Source: an uncultured Raoultella sp. (GTDB taxonomy: Bacteria; Pseudomonadota; Gammaproteobacteria; Enterobacterales; Enterobacteriaceae). From it: a stretch of 64,000 nt of DNA. This document shows positions 59,520 to 64,000 of the stretch, in pieces (the stretch's first letter is position 1; every line of letters starts with the position of its first letter). The position numbers and the translations under genes were made by a program. Below the pieces are notes generated by a model. It was not told the origin of the DNA. It was given only the letters and a program-made list of their open reading frames with translations, and searched no databases. Where the stretch lies: positions 62,001 through 126,000 of the forward strand of contig CAAEVH010000037.1 of the NCBI GenBank assembly GCA_900759445.1. The letters are read 5' to 3'.

Positions 59520-60443
59520 TTAGTTCAGACGAACCGGCATACCGGAACGGTTCTGGACAGCCTGCTCGACCACGGTCTGATCGACGTCGGACTGGCTGGT
59601 GACCGCCTGGACTTCTTTGGTCAGCGTAATCGGCACGATTTCACCGCCCTGGAACTGGGCTTCGGTGGTGGACAGCGGGTTATGTACTTCGACATAACGG
59701 CTACCGTCCGGCTCGGTGGTGGCTTTCACCGGCTCATCGATAAACTCGACGCGGGTGCCGACCGGCACATTCTCAAACAGGAATTTGATGTCTTCGTTAC
59801 GCAGACGGACGCAGCCGTGGCTGACGCGCAGTCCGATACCGAAGTTAGCGTTGGTGCCGTGGATCGCGTACAGACGACCAATATACAGCGCATACAGACC
59901 CATCGGGTTGTCAGGACCCGCCGGTACGACGGCCGGCAGCGGGTTACCCGCCGCGATATATTCCGCGTGCATTTTTGCCGTCGGCGTCCAGGTCGGACCC
60001 GCTTTCTTACGTTCTACCTTAGTGACCCATTTGATCGGCGTATCTTTGCCCAGCTGGCCGATACCAATTGGCAGCACGATAACGGTGTTGGTGCCTTTCG
60101 GGTAGTAGTAAAGACGCATTTCCGCGCTATTGATAACGATACCTTCATGCACGGTGTCCGGCAGAATCAGCTGCTGCGGGATATTCAGCACGGTGCCGCT
60201 CTTCGGCAGATAGGTATCCACGCCCGGGTTGGCTTCCAGCATGTTGGACAACCCCATCTGGTATTTAGCTGCGAAATATTCCAGCGGTTGCTTGTTGTTA
60301 TCAGGAACCGTAATCACCTGGTTCTGACCAATCAGTCGGCTACCGTCGGTCGGCAGCGGATAAGTGACAGCGGATGCAGTGTTGCAAAAGCCGACGAGGG
60401 CGAAGGCTGCCGCTAAGAGTGTCGATATTTTCATATTCTTCAT
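59520..60443 (-). CDS. ldtB: LdtB (YbiS), L,D-transpeptidase
   Basis: A 307-residue periplasmic enzyme that attaches Braun lipoprotein to peptidoglycan. Signal peptide to about residue 25 (ending ASA/VTYP), LysM-like region about 43-90, YkuD catalytic domain about 95-235 with the motif [20 protein letters not shown] (catalytic Cys in SHGCVR). The start MKNMKIS is chosen; MKIS three codons later is possible. Upstream in-frame codons are A/T-rich leader. Confidence 0.97.
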   Translation of the reverse strand: MKNMKISTLLAAAFALVGFCNTASAVTYPLPTDGSRLIGQNQVITVPDNNKQPLEYFAAKYQMGLSNMLEANPGVDTYLPKSGTVLNIPQQLILPDTVHEGIVINSAEMRLYYYPKGTNTVIVLPIGIGQLGKDTPIKWVTKVERKKAGPTWTPTAKMHAEYIAAGNPLPAVVPAGPDNPMGLYALYIGRLYAIHGTNANFGIGLRVSHGCVRLRNEDIKFLFENVPVGTRVEFIDEPVKATTEPDGSRYVEVHNPLSTTEAQFQGGEIVPITLTKEVQAVTSQSDVDQTVVEQAVQNRSGMPVRLN

Positions 60444-60634
60444 GTCGTGTGCAGTGGCAAAGCCACAAAGGCCTTTGTCAGATGATTCAGCTAATAGATG
60501 GGAGCGCATTATATGTGCATTCCATCCAACAGGGAAATCAGATGTGTACGAAATCACACTTTTTTGCCAGTTGTTTCAAGTGTAGTTCGCCGTTTTTCAT
60601 TTCTGCGGTAAATCGTGGCAGGAAAAAACGGCAT

Positions 60635-61417
60635 TTACCCCTCGAGAAAGCGTGAGCGCAGCGCTTCACGCACGTCGGGCGTCAGCTGATATTCCTGTTC
60701 CAGCCATCCATCCACGCTGGTATAGCGCTCGTGAATTGCCGATAGCGCCGCCGCGAGGTACGACTCATGTACCGTCAGGATTTCTGCCAGATTCTGCCGT
60801 CCGCGGGGAGTCAGTTGATCGCCGAGCAGGCCAAGGAGCCCGCTTTCGACCTGGTTCAGCGTACCGTGGGTGAGGAGATACTCCTCCATCACCGTCGGCG
60901 TGTCGCAGCCAAGGGCGAACAGCGTCAGCGCGCAGCCCACGCCGGTACGATCTTTACCCACCGCACAGTGCTGCAACAGCGCACCGTCAGCAGGCTGCAT
61001 CAACCAGCCGGCAAGCTGGCGATAGGCGGCGTTGTTAAAGGGTAACTGACGATAAAGCTGCAGCATAAATTTCTCGCCGCTCATGGCATTGAGCGTCGCG
61101 GCGTTAAGTTCCGTGACTTTGGCATCGACCTCTGGCGTCAGAGGATTGGCGGGCGCATTGAGATAACGCATCCGTCCATTCAACCTGTCGGGGCTGCGCT
61201 GGACCTCATGCGGATCGCGGTAATCAATGACCCGGGTCACCGGCAGATTATCCAGGCGGCTCAGATCCTCGTCGGTCATCTGGTGTAACGAGCCGGAGCG
61301 CAGGAGTTTCCCCTGGCGCACGCGGCGGCCGTCGGCGGTGTGCAGGCCGCCGAGGTCACGAAAGTTGATGCCGCCCTGAAGCGATAAGAATGCCGGATGG
61401 CGGGAGTAGGTGGTCAT
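60635..61417 (-). CDS. Tyrosine/serine phosphatase-like protein (IphP family)
   Basis: A 260-residue protein with the P-loop HCAVGKDRTGVG (CX5R), general-acid region and N-terminal NFRDLGGLHTADGRRVRQG, typical of IphP-type dual-specificity or phosphoinositide phosphatases. No signal peptide is seen, so it is probably cytosolic. Substrate unknown. It is an accessory gene relative to E. coli K-12 and is divergent from ybiT. Confidence 0.9.
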   Translation of the reverse strand: MTTYSRHPAFLSLQGGINFRDLGGLHTADGRRVRQGKLLRSGSLHQMTDEDLSRLDNLPVTRVIDYRDPHEVQRSPDRLNGRMRYLNAPANPLTPEVDAKVTELNAATLNAMSGEKFMLQLYRQLPFNNAAYRQLAGWLMQPADGALLQHCAVGKDRTGVGCALTLFALGCDTPTVMEEYLLTHGTLNQVESGLLGLLGDQLTPRGRQNLAEILTVHESYLAAALSAIHERYTSVDGWLEQEYQLTPDVREALRSRFLEG

Positions 61418-61595
61418 AGGTTCCTTCCAGATTAAGGGAAAAAATCATGTATCGGTTAAATGAATCGCGCAATATGAGAGAGACCGTACCACAGGCGCTG
61501 CCTGCGATTTTATTGCAAACCGTGAAAAGTGATGGCTTTGCTGGCATAATGCCCGATGTATCACACTTCTCATTCTCTTTTTTCAGGATAACCCC

Positions 61596-63191
61596 GTGCT
61601 AGTATCCAGCAACGTCACCATGCAGTTTGGCAGTAAGCCGCTGTTCGAAAACATCTCCGTCAAATTTGGCGGCGGCAACCGTTACGGCCTGATTGGCGCC
61701 AACGGTAGCGGTAAATCCACCTTTATGAAGATCCTCGGCGGCGATCTTGAGCCGACGTTGGGTAACGTCTCTCTCGATCCGAACGAACGTATCGGTAAAC
61801 TGCGTCAGGATCAGTTCGCCTTTGAAGAATTCACCGTGCTGGATACGGTCATTATGGGCCACGGCGAGCTGTGGGAAGTAAAACAGGAGCGCGATCGCAT
61901 CTATTCCCTGGCGGAAATGAGCGAAGAAGACGGCTACAAAGTGGCCGACCTGGAAGTCACTTACGGTGAAATGGACGGCTATTCTGCCGAAGCGCGCGCC
62001 GGTGAACTGCTGCTCGGCGTCGGGATCCCGGTTGAACAGCATTACGGCCCGATGAGCGAAGTGGCGCCAGGCTGGAAGCTGCGTGTACTGCTGGCGCAGG
62101 CGCTGTTTTCGAACCCGGATATCCTGCTGCTCGATGAACCGACGAACAACCTGGACATCGACACCATTCGCTGGCTGGAGCAGGTGCTGAACGAACGTGA
62201 CAGCACCATGATTATCATTTCGCACGACCGTCACTTCCTGAACATGGTCTGCACCCATATGGCCGATCTCGACTACGGCGAACTGCGCGTTTATGCCGGC
62301 AACTACGACGAGTATATGACCGCCGCGACCCAGGCTCGCGAACGCCTGCTGGCCGACAACGCCAAGAAAAAGGCGCAAATTGCCGACCTGCAATCCTTCG
62401 TCAGCCGCTTTAGCGCCAACGCCTCAAAATCTCGCCAGGCGACCTCCCGCGCCCGCCAGATTGACAAAATTAAGCTGGATGAAGTGAAAGCGTCCAGCCG
62501 TCAGAACCCGTTCATCCGTTTTGAACAGGATAAGAAGCTGTTCCGAAATGCGCTGGAAGTGGAAGCGCTGGCGAAAGGTTTTGACAATGGTCCGCTGTTC
62601 AAAGGGGTCAATCTTCTGCTGGAAGTCGGTGAGAAGCTCGCCGTGCTCGGGACCAACGGCGTGGGTAAATCCACGTTGCTGAAAACCCTGGTTGGTGAAC
62701 TGGAACCGACCAGCGGCAGCGTGAAATGGTCTGAAAACGCGCAGATTGGCTACTACGCGCAGGATCATGAATACGAGTTTGAAAACGATCTGACCGTCTT
62801 TGACTGGATGAGCCAGTGGAAGCAGGACGGTGATGACGAGCAGGCGGTGCGCAGCATCCTCGGTCGTCTGCTGTTCAGCCAGGACGATATTAAAAAGCCG
62901 GCTAAAGTGCTGTCCGGTGGTGAAAAAGGTCGCATGCTGTTCGGTAAGCTGATGATGCAAAAGCCGAACATCCTGGTCATGGACGAACCGACTAACCACC
63001 TGGATATGGAATCGATCGAATCGCTGAACATGGCGCTGGAGATGTATCAGGGGACCCTGATCTTCGTTTCTCACGACCGCGAGTTCGTCAGCTCGCTGGC
63101 AACCCGCGTGATCGAAATTACGCCGGAGCGCGTGATCGACTTCAGCGGTAACTACGAAGATTACCTGCGTAGCAAAGGTATCGATAACTAA
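61596..63191 (+). CDS. ybiT: YbiT, ABC-F family translation-related ATPase
   Basis: A 531-residue soluble protein with two ATPase domains: GANGSGKST (about 34-42), [13 protein letters not shown]; then GTNGVGKST (about 351-359), [21 protein letters not shown], joined by a charged linker (about 240-320). ABC-F proteins act at the ribosomal E site. The start is GTG at 61596, which gives the E. coli N-terminus ([11 protein letters not shown]) and follows CAGGATAACCCC. Confidence 0.97.
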   Translation: MLVSSNVTMQFGSKPLFENISVKFGGGNRYGLIGANGSGKSTFMKILGGDLEPTLGNVSLDPNERIGKLRQDQFAFEEFTVLDTVIMGHGELWEVKQERDRIYSLAEMSEEDGYKVADLEVTYGEMDGYSAEARAGELLLGVGIPVEQHYGPMSEVAPGWKLRVLLAQALFSNPDILLLDEPTNNLDIDTIRWLEQVLNERDSTMIIISHDRHFLNMVCTHMADLDYGELRVYAGNYDEYMTAATQARERLLADNAKKKAQIADLQSFVSRFSANASKSRQATSRARQIDKIKLDEVKASSRQNPFIRFEQDKKLFRNALEVEALAKGFDNGPLFKGVNLLLEVGEKLAVLGTNGVGKSTLLKTLVGELEPTSGSVKWSENAQIGYYAQDHEYEFENDLTVFDWMSQWKQDGDDEQAVRSILGRLLFSQDDIKKPAKVLSGGEKGRMLFGKLMMQKPNILVMDEPTNHLDMESIESLNMALEMYQGTLIFVSHDREFVSSLATRVIEITPERVIDFSGNYEDYLRSKGIDN

Positions 63192-63200
63192 GTGCCTGCG

Positions 63201-63226
63201 ATCCCGGCGCGCCTGCGTGCCGGGAT
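63201..63226. terminator. Terminator-like hairpin after ybiT
   Basis: ATCCCGGC and GCCGGGAT form a perfect 8-bp stem with a 10-base loop, 9 bp after the ybiT stop; the following AACCTTGTT is only weakly T-rich. Confidence 0.75.
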
Positions 63227-63362
63227 AACCTTGTTCAGAGCAGCCCTGCTCTGAAGCTCTCTGCTACCATCCGCCATGCATTCAGCCCCCTTAATTTACT
63301 CATCTTTCCTGCACAATACTGTGAATAAATAGCCGCTGAATTATCTGTTGCAGGAGGGGGCC

Positions 63363-63413
63363 ATGAGCGCGTTTTCGCTGAGTGATTACGTGGCTGAACC
63401 CCGTCTTCTCTGA
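63363..63413 (+). CDS. Candidate 16-residue micro-gene
   Basis: MSAFSLSDYVAEPRLL is preceded by the very strong ribosome site AGGAGGGGGCC directly before ATG. It lies 172 bp after ybiT and 21 bp before a second tiny reading frame on the same strand. I do not recognise it. It could be a leader peptide for the next frame or a chance reading frame with a good ribosome site. Confidence 0.45.
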   Translation: MSAFSLSDYVAEPRLL

Positions 63414-63434
63414 ATCTGAACGGGGTAGCGTGCA

Positions 63435-63509
63435 ATGATTATTGTTCTGACTTTACTGAGCCTGGTGCTGTACTGCGTGCTGATTGGTTTTCTGATCGCT
63501 GCGGTTTGA
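63435..63509 (+). CDS. Candidate 24-residue single-helix membrane peptide
   Basis: The frame reads MIIVLTLLSLVLYCVLIGFL plus four more residues (IAAV), almost entirely one hydrophobic helix. The ribosome site is modest (CGGGGTAGCGTGCA). With the 16-codon frame before it, it may form a small operon. Enterobacteria carry many such one-helix proteins; I cannot name this one. Confidence 0.5.
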   Translation: MIIVLTLLSLVLYCVLIGFLIAAV

Positions 63510-63543
63510 GGGAGCGCGGCCGCCCGACAGCACGGCCTGATGA

Positions 63544-63575
63544 GCCGGGCAGCTATGCGACAGCTGCCGCCCGGC
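63544..63575. terminator. Imperfect hairpin between the micro-genes and the small secreted-protein gene
   Basis: GCCGGGC-AGCT and AGCT-GC-CGCCCGGC pair with a 2-base bulge around ATGCGAC. It lies between convergent genes and may end one or both transcripts; there is no T-run. Confidence 0.5.
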
Positions 63576-63598
63576 ACGAACCGAAGAGGCAGGGCAGC

Positions 63599-63847
63599 TT
63601 AGTGGTGATGCGCGGCGGCGGCAGGAGCCGGGAAACCGCGGTAGGTTGGCGCGGCGCTGGTAAATGTCCCTGGGCTATAAGCCTGGGCGATCGCCGCATC
63701 GTTTTCATCAGCGGCAAAGCGGCTAATGGCCGTGGTTTTGGCCGCGGCGGAGGGCAGCGGCATTTCAGGAGAGGGTTTTTCCTGAAATGCCAGGGCGCTG
63801 GTGGAACATAACGTCAGCCAAACAATAAGAGCGCTCAGTACTTTCAT
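63599..63847 (-). CDS. Small secreted protein of unknown function
   Basis: An 82-residue frame with a clear signal peptide (KVLSALIVWLTLCSTSALA, cleavage near ALA/FQ), then an Ala/Pro-rich mature part of about 62 residues with no cysteine, ending AAAAHHH. The three terminal histidines might bind metal. The family is not recognised. The ATG is preceded on the minus strand by GGACCTCTGACGA. Confidence 0.7.
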   Translation of the reverse strand: MKVLSALIVWLTLCSTSALAFQEKPSPEMPLPSAAAKTTAISRFAADENDAAIAQAYSPGTFTSAAPTYRGFPAPAAAAHHH

Positions 63848-64000
63848 CGTCAGAGGTCCGGATCCGGGGAAGGGGCACTCTTACGGTATAACCGGCGCAT
63901 CGAAAACGCCACGCGTTCTTACCGTTGTGGCGTAGTTAGTTACAGCTGGACATCAATTCGCTGCCCCTCCCGCCAGGGAAGGGCACCGGGACTACCTCAG
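63848..64000. other. Window-end region
   Basis: These 153 bp contain the promoter side of the small secreted-protein gene and nothing else I can support. Confidence 0.4.

Overview
This window is chromosomal DNA from an enterobacterium of the Klebsiella/Raoultella type. Gene order follows the E. coli K-12 ybhB-bio-uvrB-moa-ybh-ybi block almost gene for gene. It adds features typical of Klebsiella: a histidine-utilisation (hut) operon with a NAC-type site, an eptA-pmrA-pmrB block beside uvrB, and several accessory genes. GC content is high, and REP/BIME and ERIC repeats are present. The PmrA and PmrB proteins look Klebsiella-like; the species cannot be fixed from sequence reading alone.

Layout. 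1-5740: end of hutG, then hutC, hutU, hutH and an amino-acid permease (histidine catabolism). 5746-6073: four tandem 82-bp REP/BIME units. 6089-11664: ybhB, then the divergent biotin locus bioA / bioBFCD around a BirA operator. 11606-12328: an orphan UrtE/LivF-like ABC ATPase with a damaged signature motif, overlapping the end of bioD. 12365-15087: uvrB with a LexA box and an upstream pair of DnaA-box-like sites. 15175-18796: a PmrA regulon island, with a 30-codon pmrR-like gene behind a consensus PmrA box facing pmrB-pmrA-eptA. 18852-22803: ybhK, then a molybdenum-cofactor riboswitch and moaABCDE. 22849-32978: ybhL, ybhN-clsB-ybhP, ybhQ, and the cecR-ybhGFSR drug-efflux operon with a perfect CecR-type palindrome. 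33227-38016: rhlE, dinG, ybiB. 38071-44592: ybiJ, ybiI, an ERIC element with an internal insertion, ybiX-fiu behind a Fur box, mcbA, a flavin-reductase-like gene and rlmF. 44612-50132: ybiO, glnHPQ with a sigma-54/NtrC promoter, dps. 50382-55978: rhtA, ompX, opgE, the small protein gene mntS, mntR, ybiR. 56086-59470: accessory genes, namely an aldo/keto reductase, a GH1 6-phospho-beta-glucosidase behind twin palindromes, and a GntR regulator. 59520-64000: ldtB, a tyrosine-phosphatase-like gene, ybiT, and three very small genes or candidates.

How the genes work together. Several self-contained circuits are visible: HutC/NAC control of histidine use; BirA control of biotin synthesis; LexA control of uvrB and dinG; PmrA control of lipid A modification by EptA together with a PmrR-type peptide; Moco feedback on moa; CecR control of YbhGFSR and RhlE; Fur control of Fiu; NtrC control of glutamine uptake; and MntR control of mntS. 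No prophage, integrase, transposase, CRISPR array, rRNA or tRNA gene was seen. Most of the window is conserved core genome. The most unusual items are the degenerate ABC ATPase, the pmrR-like peptide gene with its PmrA box, the twin-operator glucosidase gene, and the micro-genes after ybiT.
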